From Amaranthus tricolor (lineage: Eukaryota > Streptophyta > Magnoliopsida > Caryophyllales > Amaranthaceae), in contig NC_080057.1 in assembly GCF_026212465.1 (NCBI RefSeq), forward strand, positions 24,578,647-24,642,646: a stretch of 64,000 nt of DNA. The letters run 5' to 3'. The first letter of the stretch is position 1; each line of letters starts with the position of its first letter. The notes under the pieces were generated by a model. That model saw only the letters and a list, made by a program, of their open reading frames with translations. It ran no database searches and was not told the DNA's origin. Made by a program: the position numbers and the translations under genes. Below are positions 35,701-53,924 of this stretch, in pieces.

Positions 35701-36227
35701 CTATTTTATTCTTCAATCATTTGTCTATATCTTCATTATTTGTTGATTACTAATGACCTAAAATTGAGAATAACAACTTTGGTGTCCAAATTCTCATATT
35801 TCAAATTCCAGACCAAGTGCTTAACTTTGAGGTAAGTCCGACTTTTTTGTTCCATTAAAATTGTTACATTTTTTAAATATTAATATTGCACTTTCTAATT
35901 AGAATTAAAGTTTTTCTTTAAATGCTAATGCTTTTTTTATCGTATTTTTATTGATCGAAAAATGTTTTTAGATTTTGAAAGTGAAATATTTTATCATTAC
36001 TTTTTTATATATTCAAATCATAGTCCTAGTGTTATAAACAAGATTATTTTCATAATTCCCTTAATAATCTCTTGTAGGTTATTGTTTTAAAGTGCTAAAG
36101 TTCATTTTTAGTTCTACATGGAAGAATCATAACTTTAGTACTTGAATTAAGTTTTGATGATGAAAAATCAAGAACATATTAGGATCAATTATATGGATGG
36201 TGTACTATATTTTAGATTTTACTATAT
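32771..36227. other. AT-rich intergenic DNA with MITE remnants
   Basis: No gene is supported between the tRNA ligase stop and the MITE at 36228. The first part should contain the tRNA ligase 3' untranslated region. A Stowaway-like MITE lies at 34489-34762, and a lone CTCCCTCC end sits just before it at about 34465. Confidence 0.45.
34489..34762. mobile_element. Stowaway-like MITE
   Basis: The left end CTCCCTCCGAACCATTATAA is matched by the inverted right end TTATAATGATTCGGAGGGAG (274 bp). TA flanks it at 34487-34488 and 34763-34764. A second CTCCCTCC terminus directly upstream (about 34465) has no visible partner, suggesting an older element beside it. Confidence 0.88.
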
Positions 36228-36370
36228 CTTGTATGAGACCGTTTCATCATAAGACGGATTCATATAATTAACTCATTTCATTAGTTTATCATTTTAACAC
36301 ACTAAATATAAATGGATCTACCCAATAAAAATAGTGATCTCAACATGAGATTGAAACCGTCTCAATCAAG
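36228..36370. mobile_element. Short MITE with TGAGACCGTTTCA-type ends
   Basis: The left end CTTGTATGAGACCGTTTCA pairs imperfectly with the right end, whose reverse complement is CTTGATTGAGACGGTTTCA. The 143 bp body contains the phrase CACTAAATATAAATGGAT. Similar sequence lies at about 40370-40500 and 55145-55310, so this is a dispersed family. No target duplication is clear. Confidence 0.6.
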
Positions 36371-36525
36371 AATTATGATTTAGATTAAATTTTAAGCTAA
36401 TAATTTTTTTTATTGACATGAAAGGTAAATTAGCTATATTAAAGTAAAAAATATTTTAAAAACAACATCCGTAATCCAAATAGGATTATCATATAGCTAG
36501 CCAAACCTCAAGGCAAACACTATAT

Positions 36526-36615
36526 ATGTTACAGCCCGTCGGGCTTATTATAGTTATGTTACAGCGGGTCGGGCTTACTATAGTTACGATACAGCCCATA
36601 GGGCTAATCTATGAG
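36526..36615. repeat. Three-copy 30 bp repeat with a GCCCGTCGGGC palindrome, upstream of PCaP1
   Basis: Three adjacent 30 bp units start at 36526, 36556 and 36586. The first two differ at only a few positions (ATGTTACAGCCCGTCGGGCT and ATGTTACAGCGGGTCGGGCT); the third is more diverged (ACGATACAGCCCATAGGGCT). The first holds the perfect 13 bp inverted repeat AGCCCGTCGGGCT. A TATATAT string ends just before the array, so these repeats may lie at or just after the transcription start, 140-230 bp before the PCaP1 ATG. Confidence 0.8.
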
Positions 36616-36754
36616 CAACTTTGTTACATTCTCTATAATATAAGAGATTTATTGAATTTGATGAAGTGTAGAATTTTTATTAATTATAGAATTCTTAATA
36701 AGTTTAGGTTGATTAATTACAGGTAATTTAACTTAATTCTCTACTTGGAACAAA

Positions 36755-39316
36755 ATGGGTTATTGGAAAACAAAGGTTCTACCAAAGATTCAGAAGGTTT
36801 TTGGGAAAGATGTTGCTAAAAAAGCTGCTGCCGTAGAAGCATGCAAGTCTTTCAATGACTCCAAGGTTACACCTAACTTCATAATTCAGCAAGGATTAAT
36901 TGCGGATCCAAAATTTTAATAATGGGTTTTCAAAATTAATAATAATTGGAGAGCTTATAATTTTTTTTAAAATTTTTTTTAAAGAAATTTATTATGATTT
37001 ACGTATGCTCTTGTTAAGAAATCATCTCGATTAAAAACTAAGTTATTGTTGATTGAAGTCTCTTAATATGTTCTATACTTTATTACGCCTATCACACTAA
37101 AGTCTTTGAGCTATAAGTGTGGAGAGATTCGAACCCGTGATTTCCTGTCACTTTAGTCGCTTAACTCTAAGTCGATGATTGAAGCCAAGATATATTTTAT
37201 AGTCCCCTACTAGTCAGGGAGTTCTTTTAATCCCATGTGTCAAACTGTTAGAAAACTGTTAGAGTATATAACATATGTTGGGGCCTCAACCATCAGCTTA
37301 AGCTTTTGGTTGAGTTGGTTCCTTGACACAAACAACCCCTAAGGGATAATCACATAATAGATTATGTTTTGATTGGTGATATTTTTGTATAAATCATACT
37401 TGAGCTAGAATATTAAGTTATGTTTCAATTGGAATAATATCATAAACTTGAAAATTAAATTATTTTTTAATATCATCCTTTGTTTAGGAGGAAGTATCCA
37501 AGGAATTTGAAGAGAAGAAGGCAGAGCTACAGCTAAAAGTTGTGGAAATCTATGAAAAATCAGATACTGAAATCCAGGTTAGCCATTTGATTTTATTGTG
37601 AAGACAGATTACTAGTTTAGGATGGATCGAATATTCATATCAGCGTGTGTACAGATAAATTCGACTCACATTTTATGTACTTTATGTTGCACAAACAATT
37701 TAATATAATTGAGTTTTTATCAAATAACCTGATAAAAAACTAGTAGATCCGGGCTCAGATTCCCTCGACTATTTGTCACTCAACAAAGGGTGTTTTAATT
37801 TGTATTTTGATCGTAACATATATTAAGTCGTAGATTGCATTAACCATAATTATTTACCGTAAAAGATAATTTTTCCCGTATTTTAGGTTTTTTTAAGTTT
37901 CATATCCATTGCACTTCTGACCACCCTTTGAATTGAATTCTTACTCCACACAAATGCAGACATTGGTAAAAGATCCCAAAGAAGCTGATCTCAAGAAGCA
38001 TTCAGTCAAAGTTCAAAAGTTCCTTGATGAACTTGTTAAAATTGGTGAGTAAACATACAAATTAGTCACTTTTTCTTTGTGTAACATTTTCCAAGCTAAA
38101 ATCAGGGTTGCACCCTTATAAAAACTCGATCAAAAATTTAAGACGATGCTTGTAGGCTGTAGCCTTAAGATATGCTATGCATTCTATCATGATTCACGAC
38201 TCTTCACACGAAAGTTAGAAGTCTGGGTGCAGTACATGTCATTTTCATACCTGCTGTGTGAGGAGGTGGATGGTTTGAATTCACGACCTCTCGTCATGTT
38301 GGTCCTAATACCATATCAAAAGATCGACTTAAGCAAAAGTTAATGATGATGCTTGTAACCCTAAAATATATTATACATTCTATCATGACTCTTTTCACGA
38401 AAGTTAGAAGTCTGCTGGGTGCAATAAATGTCTTTTTCATACTTGCCTCATGAGGGTTGGATGGTGAACCTCTTGTCTTGTTGGTCTTGATGCCATATCA
38501 AGAGATCAACTCAACCAAAAGCTTAAGCGGATGGTTATAAATTTGTACTTGTATCCCATAATTAGCTATACACCCTTATAAAAACTCGACCAAAAGCTTA
38601 AGATGTTTGTAGCTCTAAAACATGTTATACATTCTATCATTAATTACTATTTACACGAAAGTTAAAAGTCTAGTTGCAGCACATGTCCCTCTCATACCTA
38701 CACATGAGGGGTGGATGGTGTTTGATTTTACAACTTCTCGTCATGTTGGTCCTGATACCAAGTCAAAATATCGACTCAATCAAAAGTTTAAGCGGCTGAT
38801 TATACTTATACCCCATAATATGTTATACACCCTATCAAAAACTCCTATTTATGCTATGAATTCAATTTTCCTCTCCAAGTACATAGAACTATCATCTAAC
38901 ATCCCAATAAAACCTGCACAGAATTCCCAGGATCCAAACTAGCCTGTGAGGCAAGTTCAAAGTTCGGTCCAGCTCTCGTTCCAGGACCGATAATCTTCGT
39001 GTTCGAAAAGGTGTCGTGTTTTATAGTCACAGAAGACAAAACCAGGGAAATACAAGTCGAACCAACAGCATCCGAACCATCAGAACCAACCGAAACAAGC
39101 AAGCCTGATAAGGTCGAGACTGCTGCTCCTGCTGACACCGTGACACCAAAGGAAGTCGATCCTCCTAAGGCCGAGACTGCAGCCGAGGATAAAACCGTCA
39201 CTCCTAAGGAAGACGATCCTCCTAAGGCCGAGACTGCAGCCGAGGATCAGACCGAGCCAGCTAAGGACCAAGACCCACCTAAGGAGCCTGCAGAACAACC
39301 AGCAAAGGCTGAGTAA
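36755..39316 (+). CDS. PCAP1: Plasma-membrane-associated cation-binding protein (PCaP1/DREPP)
   Basis: Four exons (36755-36865, 37488-37577, 37960-38044, 38922-39316) join in phase to 226 aa. The N-terminus MGYWKTKVLPKIQKVFGKD is the DREPP signature: Gly2 for N-myristoylation, followed by a basic stretch that binds phosphoinositides. The middle is charged and helical (EEVSKEFEEKKAELQLKVVEIYEKS). The conserved block EFPGSKLACEASSKFGPALVPGPI follows. The tail is rich in Glu, Pro, Lys and Ala and includes a tandem repeat (VDPPKAETAAEDK / DDPPKAETAAEDQ). Family members bind Ca2+/calmodulin and phosphatidylinositol phosphates at the plasma membrane and influence microtubules, actin or plasmodesmata. 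The third intron (38045-38921) is filled by a tandem repeat array. Confidence 0.95.
38105..38850. repeat. Diverged tandem repeat (about four copies, 196-254 bp) in the PCaP1 third intron
   Basis: The landmark ATTCTATCATGA (or close variants) recurs at 38181, 38377 and 38631, with a degenerate form near 38830. Each unit also carries CACGAAAGTTAGAAGTC, a GTTGGTCCTGATACCA-type block and CAACTCAACCAAAAGCTTAAG. An inverted relative of the last block lies at about 37265-37330. Related pieces sit at about 13340-13440 and 39550-39640. No terminal structure or coding capacity is visible. Confidence 0.75.
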
Positions 39317-41008
39317 ATCAGTTTCACTATTTTGTACAAAAATTGTATAAGTGTAATTTCTTATACTGTTTTTTGATTGCTATTTTTTTGGGTTTGTCAA
39401 ATTGCAAAGTGCAAACATTCTTATGCTTGTGAATCATTTGTCAAGATCACTTTTTTCTTCATCATAGTGAAAATGTAATGAAAATATTAATATTGTGAAT
39501 TGTGACATATATATCTTCACCGTTATTTGATATGTTTAAGTTTATTATTGTTGGAGTATATAATATATCTTCAGGCTGTAACTATCGATTAAGATTCTGA
39601 TCGAGTGTTTTTATTGACATGGTATTAGAAGCCAACGTGACAAAAAGATTATTGATTCAAGTCTCATCCCAAATCTTATTTCATGTGAGTATTTAGAACC
39701 ATGTTGTGTTCATTGGGGTTATTAAGTTGATTTCGGGTTAAGTGTTTCAGAGTGGTTTGAAATCGTATTTTGTGTCAATTATATTTACATAATTGAAAAT
39801 AATTTTTAAGTCGGATCAAATCAGGTTCGGTTATAAAGTCAGGTAAATTTCAAGTCATCGGGTCTGTTTTGAACATCTCTAAGTCTGTGTATAAGAAAGA
39901 TGTGTTGCATGTTGCATCTATGCTTCTGGCCTAAGGGCTTTTGTCTATGGCAGCATATTGAGGTAGTCTTAATCACCGATTTTAGCTTTTAATTGAATTG
40001 ATTTGTTGATATTTGTACAGGGTATATGTTTGTGCAAATGACCATGTGTGATGTCAATGTGTACACCTTTTGATTCAATTATTGCATTAATTTATAACTT
40101 ATCTATTATGGACTATCTACCTACTACCAGATATTTTGAGTTTCAATAATTCTGCCTATTATCATTTTCCTGTTCACCTTCCTTAGACTTTTTCCTTCAC
40201 TTGCTTTCAATCATGAAACTGCCTTGTTTCAATCATACACTTTCACAAACTTTTAAATGAAATATTCTTATGTTGAGATTATTTTAATTGAACTGGTCTA
40301 CGAATATTTTGTGGGTTAAAGTAATTATTTATAATTTTAAAGTGCTCAATTATAGAAATGAATTAATTATATGGACCCGTCTCATGATGAAACATGTTTT
40401 CATACAAGACGAGTTGCTCACTTTAAAATTGATCACTTTAACACACTGAATATACATGCGTTAGCCTGATAAAAAGTAGTCTCAGCAAGGTTGTTAGGAT
40501 CGAGATTCTACCAATGATCGATGAGAGGGTAGGATCAAAATCGATAGAATCGGATCCTATAATTATGCATTAATATGCTTTGGATAACTAATTATTTATT
40601 ATATTTGTTATTAATTTAGTTTTAAGGAGTAAATTAAAATTTATTTAAGTTCATCTATTAAGTTATAAAAAATAATACTTTTAATAATCATTTGAACTGT
40701 AAATAAACAAAAAACTTAACTTTTTTACGATTGAGAGACTATCTTGTAGAATCAGATCATTGAATTGTGGAATTTTGTTATGACCATACCTCCTAAATTT
40801 TTGAAATAAGTAAAATCGTATGATTCTACCAACTTTGACCCTATCTACGATCCGTATCGGTGGCTTATTTTTGAATTGTAAGATCGTATAATCGTAGATG
40901 AGGATCGAGATTCTAGTAGGTATGGGTCTCACTAATGTGTGTCGAAAAACAGAGCCTTTGGGCCTTAGACTGCCAACCCAAAGAGTTAAAAAAAACCCAT
41001 GTATAAAA
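39317..41008. other. Intergenic DNA between PCaP1 and MCM6 with dispersed repeats
   Basis: No gene is seen. It contains the PCaP1 3' untranslated region, a copy of the GGGTCATCGGGTC-type repeat (about 39710-39890) and a relative of the 36228 MITE (about 40370-40500). The MCM6 promoter occupies the last few hundred bases. Confidence 0.45.
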
Positions 41009-41047
41009 TGGCGGGAAGAATATTATTTATCTACTAACTTTCCCGCC
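41009..41047. promoter_or_regulatory. Inverted pair of E2F-type sites upstream of MCM6
   Basis: TGGCGGGAA (41009-41017) and TTTCCCGCC (41039-41047) both match the E2F consensus TTTSSCGC on opposite strands. They lie 120-160 bp before the MCM6 start codon. E2F/DP control of MCM2-7 genes at G1/S is well established in plants, so these are likely functional cell-cycle elements. Binding is inferred from motif and position. Confidence 0.8.
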
Positions 41048-41168
41048 AAAACCGATAATCTAATTCATTACTTCCATTTTCTGGGATTCAACTCTAGACC
41101 TTAAACCCTTTCAACTACTAATCGGCTCGCATTAGAAGAGAGATAGAGAGAGAAAATTTGGCAAAACA

Positions 41169-46698
<5,530 letters not shown>

Positions 46699-49035
46699 TT
46701 TGTTAATGTGCATAAGAAATTTACACTACTGCGCTGATTCCAGGTAAAGGGTTTACACTTTACAGCAGTTAGTAGTAATGATAAAATATGCTGGGCATTT
46801 GGCAAAAGATATGATCAGCTATGTAAAATGTATAGCTTAACCTGTATTTTAGAGCTATGTAGTATGTAAGTATAAATTAGTAACTATACTTGTTTCCTCA
46901 CCAGTTGTCTCCTGGAATTGTTTTTTTTTCTTCTGATTATTAAATTTGAAGTAGCTAGCTTTTCTTCTTTTCTTTTACTCAGTTTTGCTAAAATTTGTAT
47001 TTGATACAAAGTTGTAAAATTAATATTTAGTCTCTTATGTGATCATGGTGAACTAGTATTTTAGGATGCTATGTATTTAGATTTATGAGAAATACCAAGG
47101 TCAAACTTTAACTTTTGGATGCCAAGGTTAAAATATACTTTGAAATTAAATACTGAAATGTTATGTGTAGAGTTGTTCAAAATAGATCCGATAATTCAAA
47201 TTTACTTGACCTTATAACCAAACTTGATTTGACTCAACTTCAAAAATAATTTACAATGATGTAAAAAACAATGTGGACGCAGAACTTGATTTCAAACCGA
47301 TTCGAAACAACTAATTCGAAATCAACTCGATGACTCGAATGATCACCACTAGTTATGTGCAAGGCTGCGCTTATATTAGAATTAATAACAATAATACTTC
47401 AAAGCTTTGATTTTAATAAACTACTATAGGATCGGCTATATAATAAATTGATGTGAAAAATCTCATTAATGACAATCAAAATAATTTAAGGCATCATGAT
47501 TGAAAATCACTTGGTGTTAATGTGTTATACAACATGATTTGTTACCAACGCAGTTAAATGGCTATTATTTATATATTAGAGATAATAAAGAGGTTATTTT
47601 TGTTTGACTATTAGCAAATAATGTTTGTAACTATATAAATGATTAAATATACATGATTTAAATAATCATTTTAATTTAGTTCATCATAATGTAATATTAA
47701 AGAATTATGAACATTTGGCCTTATAGAAATAAGGGATGAAGCGGAGTTATACTTTTATTTATCATTAATTAATGTTCAAATTAATCGTATTGCTCTATCA
47801 TCTTGTTTGTTTATCTATTTTTATGATTTTGCTATATTTTATTGAGTTTGTTAAATTTTGTCATATTTTCATTGATTTTATCCTCATTTTATTCTAATTT
47901 CATATACAAAATACATTCTCTTTCTTCATTCCATCCATATGTTCATTACAAATTAATAAAATAACTTTTTTTCATCGTAATAAATATAAATAATTTAGGT
48001 GCTTCGATAATAAAAAGTTACGAAGGTGATTTTGTTTTGAAATTTGTAATACATTAGTTTTCAAGAAAAATATAAAAAACGAAAAAGTATTCTTCCATTG
48101 CTCATGATATTGTATACACTTTTTCTGAATGAGACAAAGAAAAAATATATGTATTCTTATATAATCCACAAATGTATGAGTATTTCTAAATAACTTAATT
48201 ACAAATTACACATTCCTACAAAATGAAGGGAAAAAGGTAGTAGTGGTGGTAGTATTACTTAGAATAGGTTGAGTAAATTAGTCCCACAAAAGAGAACCCC
48301 AACTCATGAGTCATGAGACAAACCATAAAACCATAAACATAAATTTGCTGTCTTCACCGAAAATAGTTGTGTCCAAATTTAAACTTTTGCACACATTCTC
48401 TTTTGTGGATCATCCGCAAATTCACTCTCTTTCCATAAACATAAATATGTCAAACACCATGTTCAAACGCTTATTAAACAAGCCTCAAAATTTGGTAATT
48501 ATTATCTCTCTCCCTTTTAATTTACACTATATAACTCAAAATCCTCTTACATATTTTGAGTCATATATTGCAAATTCAAAGCACCGAAGCAGTATACACT
48601 ACAATAAAAAAAAAAACTATATAAAGTAAAAACTCATTGTAAGTTGGAACCAAATCAAGAGATTTAAATTTTCTCTTTCATTTCTTGTATTAATTTATCC
48701 AATCAGTTGAGAATTGAGATCTGAACACAGATCTACAATAAAGGCATACATTCTCTTGGCATCAAAAACAACCTTACAAGTTACAATCATCTTAAGTATT
48801 ATACCCCTACCCCCATTCCCCACATATTTCTCTCAAACCATAATATATCCTTAGGGCAAAACATTCCTTTGCTTTGCTCTCAAGAGGTTTATAATACTGA
48901 AAGTTACCTTTGAGAGGGAGCAAATACTTAAGACTGAAAAGCTCCACATTACCAGATGTACGAGCGAGTGCCTAAAGGGGTTTCCGGGCTTGTCCTTTTT
49001 CCATTACGCGTTTTGCTATCTTGCTTTGTGCTCTA
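46699..49035. other. Intergenic DNA between convergent MCM6 and DUF1639 genes
   Basis: It holds the 3' untranslated regions of two convergent genes and an inverted copy of the GGGTCATCGGGTC-type repeat (about 47165-47350). An open frame of 107 codons from 48306 has no recognisable similarity and atypical composition, and is not called as a gene. Confidence 0.4.
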
Positions 49036-52000
49036 CTACTCCGATTCACTCTCAATCGTCTCTAGTCCTTTAAGTCCCCTTCGCTTTGGCTGCTACATTT
49101 CACATTACCCATCAAAAACAAGCACTAAAAAAATTATATAACAAAATGATAGCAAAAAAGAGGATCTGATCTTTTGTAAATACATGAGGCTTGTGCCCCG
49201 ATATATTCTTTTGCACGGGGTTTTATTACAATTACAATCATACCACTTAACTTAGCTAATATCCACACATATACAAGCAACTACAACATCAACTCAATAC
49301 GTAATATAGAAAGTTCACTGACAATCAAGCATGTTAGTATTGCATTCTTTCCCTATTTCTTGACATTGGCAGTCCCTATCTATCATCAAGCATGGTGGTA
49401 TGAGGCACAAAAGAGTAAACTTTCTTATCCTTTTTCCTGTATAAATTGAAGAAAGAAAAAAAAAAGGATATCTATCATCAACTTGAGGAGGAACAAGAGG
49501 GCATAAAGCTCTAATGAATCAAAAACATAGTGCAACAACATGGTTTAGGTAGTGGCCGAAAGATGGTCATGAAACGGATTTTGCAGTCAAAGCAAATGTT
49601 TAGCGGTTGTCTTGGCCTATGTTTCGATCACTGTTTGCTCAAGAGTCTTTATAATACCGTCGCAATACACCGATGCAACCTTGTTTTGCATTACTAAATG
49701 AAATTGTTTTCTTAAGTCAAAACTCTAAACAGTATGAACTGAGTAAAGGGTAATAAATTGATTTTAGGTATAGTGTCCTTTTCCTAGTATATGTATAAAG
49801 AAACTCCAATAATGATTTATTCTGTCTGAGTGGGTGGGTTAGATTGACACCACTGACCAAAAATTGATTATTTTCAAATTCATCAGAAAACTTACCAGAG
49901 CTATCACAATAACACCAAATCCATAAATTGACTAAAAAATAAAACAAAAATTATCCCACAAAAAAATTAAGTATCTTTTCAAGGCATGGGATAAATATTC
50001 TCAGATTCCATCAAATATGTCTTTGATTAAAAAACTAACCGTTTGAATCAATGTGTATAAATAATAAATATTCCCCATGAATTTTTGTCTCTGCATATTT
50101 TTTTTATAATTTTTGACAGAATAATGAGCTTCTTGACTTATATCTTGTCCAATTCTATAAATAACTATACTTTATTTTTGAGATATACTTCTATAATTTA
50201 TAAATAATATGTACATATTTTCTCTTTATCTCATCCACAAACGTTTTTCACCCACATATTTATTTTCAAAATGTTTTAAAAATAACCAGGTGCATTTATA
50301 ACAAAATCACAAAGACGGAGAAATACATTGGAAAACATCCTTTAACGTAGATATATTTTATAATGGGACTGCCACTAGCCTCAATTAAGAGATAGATAGC
50401 TACTACCTAAAAGGAAATTCTTCAAAATTCTGATCCAATAGTTAGGAAAAAAAAACACTTAATCTGAATCCACAGATTCACCTCATCCATCTAAAGGTAT
50501 TTGTCCAATCAAAGATATATTTAACATTTTTAATTCAACGACAACAACTCTAACCCAAAAGTATTAAAAGGGATGCACAAATTAATAGGATCGGGTCACA
50601 ACTAGAGATGTTCAACGACCCTCAAATTTTGAGCATGTCTGAATGTTGTCTTTTCCTAACCACCAAATCACTTGCTAAATTGGAAAGCAATTAAAAAACA
50701 CACTCGAACAAGGGTAAGGTTGCAGATAATCAAGCATCAATAAGAAACAAGTTTTTTGTAGTCATGAACAAGGATAAGACAGTGTATATCCGAATCTCGA
50801 ACCCAGATAAGGTGGTAGTTACTTAATGACATCATATTATAATTATAAAATTAAAACTGATGTAATGAACAAAGTAAGGGTAACATTTACCTTCTTTGAA
50901 CTTTTTCTTTCTCTAACTTCATATCTCGCCCGTGTCAAATCTGAAAGCCAAAGACCTGGAAAACAATACTAAATCCCAAAAGACAGATGCATTAGAACTA
51001 ATCATTTGACAATTCTATATCATAAGCAAAATCAGCCATAAATTTAGTAATTAAATAGTACCTGGAGGGCTCTATCAACAGCTTTAGCCCTCTTTTTGGG
51101 GCGATGAGGAAGTTTAGTACCCTTCATTGCATAAAAATCATCCTCTTTTTCCTTCCTAGAAAGGGATAAATATATCCTTGGCCATTCAATTATTTCACTC
51201 CCTTTTTCGGCTTCAGCCACCGGAGAACGCACCATCTGGTCATGATGATGCAGATGATGTTGTTCTCCTTGACCCAATTCACCATTCTTAGTCCCATTGC
51301 CCACTATTGAATCATCTGATTTCACTTTTCTAATTGATGATGAATATATCTTCTTTTCACTTTTGTCTATACATGAAGATCGCTTTCCAACCGTTGATCT
51401 TGATATTGGACGGCTACTAGTACTACCACTGCCATTGCCATTATTTCTTGATGGTGAACCGTTGTTTGTTGTGCCCATTTGATCAACTAGGGTCCTAACC
51501 ATCAATTCACAACACAATTTGTAAAAATACTATGTGGGTATTGGATTTTGAATCAAAAATGTTTTGATAACTAAATGCTTCTTACTTTTATAGTATAGAA
51601 AAGGAAAGGAAAATAAATATACTGTGAATAGTTATTAATTTTTAAAATCTAAGAGGAAGATTTATTTTTTTTTTACGCTCCCCTTATTTTATAGTAACTT
51701 TGATTGCTGGTGACTCCATCCATTCCATTTTATTTATACTCTCTATTATATAGGTAAAAATAATAATTAAACGAGAATAAATTTGTGAAGAAGACTAAAG
51801 GGATTAGTAAGGACCGTCACCAAAAAGAAAAGATTACAGACAAAGTGAGACAATTATATATAAAAATTGAACAAAATTAAATGGAACTAGAGGAGCAATA
51901 CAAAAAAATAAACAAAATGAATCATACCAGTTAATTTAGATCTTTAGAGTTATGTAATTTTTTTAATGGGGAGAATGATGTAATTTGACTAAAAATCAAG

Positions 52001-53912
52001 TTCAAAATGCAAATAAGGGACAAGGAAGAAAAAGTCAAAAAAAGACAGTGAGGAAAAGAAGCCTCTACAGTCTACATGTTTCTCTTTTATTAAATATTTA
52101 TAAATGTTGTCTTTTTATTAATACTAGCATTATTATAAATAACATTATTTACTCCATTTTCATAATTTCTTCTTAAATAACGAATTTTAGTGTCAAATTT
52201 TGATTAATTTCTAATTAATTTATATAAAAAAAATATATTTATGTAAAATTTTGATAGATTCGCCTCACTATAAACTTTCTAAATATCAACTTTTTAGTAT
52301 TTTAAAAACCTCGCAATTAAAATTAATTGAATATTAAGCTTACACTGAATCGCAAAAAAATTAAATGTGAAAAACAGATAAAAATGTGTTAAAAACGACC
52401 TACTAGTACATTAATTGGGTAAGAAACTAAAAATCATATATTACTAAAAAAAAACTAAGAATCATATAAAATTAAATAATTGGGTTTTATCTCAATTGAA
52501 GATCAATTACCACCTTTTTAAAAAAAATAAAATTCAATACTCATTTAATCTCTCTTTTCTTAGGTCTACTTTGTAATCCAAAAACAAAAAATAAACTAAA
52601 TAATTAATATCAACAAAAGCCAGCTTAAATTTATCGTTTACGTTCAAGAAAAATAAAAAAAATTAGAAATTAGTGAATAATAAGTAAATACTTAAGATGA
52701 AAGTAGGACCCATCCTAAAAACAAATACTCACTCATGTACTACTTCCATTCAACTTGCATTTAATTTCCATTTAAAATTATCCCATCTATACTTTAATTT
52801 TTCTACTAGAGATATTCCTAATTCTCTTTTAATCTCATTTAAAAACTCATTAATTAATTCGGTTACAAAATAATATGTTTCATTTACATTTCCATCAATA
52901 GTTACAAATTAAATGAAATAAAAAGAGTACATAAGAAATAAGAAATAAAGATGACTGAGAATTGGAGTTTGATTCTTAGTAGTACTCATGGTGTAAGTCT
53001 AACCTTCACTAGTTTCCTTTCCTTTGGCCTAACACCCAACCAAAAATTAAAATAAATGTAACAAATTTAACAAGTCGACTGTTTTAACTAGTCGGACTAT
53101 GATAAACGGACCCATATATGGTAAAGTTAGGGAGAGAAACAAAAAGCTACACCTACTAATCTAATCTTCCATCAAAAGCAGAATAGATGATTATTAAAGG
53201 CTTAAACACCAAAACTCGAGGGCACATCGGCCATTAAACATTTTATCCTCTTAACCATAGTAGCTTTTCATAGATCCAGAAACGAAAACCTCACATAAGG
53301 AAAACAAACAAAAAAAACCAACTCCAAATCCAGAAAAAAGAAGAAATAATTGGAATTTTAAGAATAAAAATCAAAGAAATTTAAATTAAAATCAAATATA
53401 TCCCCAAATAAATAAATTCACAAAAATACAAAGAGTAATTGAAAAAGCTACCTGTTCTTAGAAGAAAGAAAAGCAGGAGAATCCTTTCCATAGAGCAACC
53501 CATGAGGTCTATTCCGTGAAGAACCTCCATTTCTGCTTCCATTACTTGAACTTGAAGCTCCACAATTAGAAGTAGAAGGATGTGGAGGTGGCATTACCAT
53601 TGATCTTCCTTCCGTTCTCGAACACCTTGATCTCTTCCGTTGTCCCCATTGTAGTAGCATATCACCTCCGAGCCGATTTGGACTACTTTCGTTTGCTGCG
53701 GATGAACTTGATGCTTGATTCTGAATGATGTCTTGATGAGCAGATTTATGAACATGAATTGAACCATTCATATTCAGATTATTGTTTCCGTCAATACTGC
53801 TATTTGAGATTTCTGCAACATTTTGAGTTTGTTCTTCTTTGCTTGATTTGAAATTACTGGGATTGTGAATTGATTTTCTTAGAGTTGTTGAAGTCAGATT
53901 ATCTGGGCTCAT
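49036..53912 (-). CDS. DUF1639 family protein, function unknown
   Basis: Four minus-strand exons (53452-53912, 51062-51494, 50891-50968, 49036-49092) join in phase to 342 aa. The signature region is at residues about 258-342. It reads WPRIYLSLSRKEKEDDFYAMKGTKLPHRPKKRAK, then FPGLWLSDLTRARYEVRERK, and in the last exon PKRRGLKGLETIESESE. This basic block is the plant-specific DUF1639 domain. The first exon holds a second conserved patch, GGDMLLQWGQRKRSRCSR. The rest is Ser/Asn/Gly-rich and probably disordered, with a His-rich stretch (HHLHHHD). The Lys/Arg-rich motifs would suit nuclear localisation, but the molecular function is unknown. The ATG at 53912 follows a splice acceptor (GAACAG at about 53919), so a leader intron probably lies upstream. 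Confidence 0.9.
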
Positions 53913-53924
53913 TGTTAACCTGTT

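Noticed and set aside
48306..48629. 107-codon open frame on the plus strand with a leader-like upstream region
   Set aside because: It has AT-driven composition and no recognisable domain. It lies just beyond the DUF1639 terminal exon on the opposite strand, and no convincing downstream exon was found.
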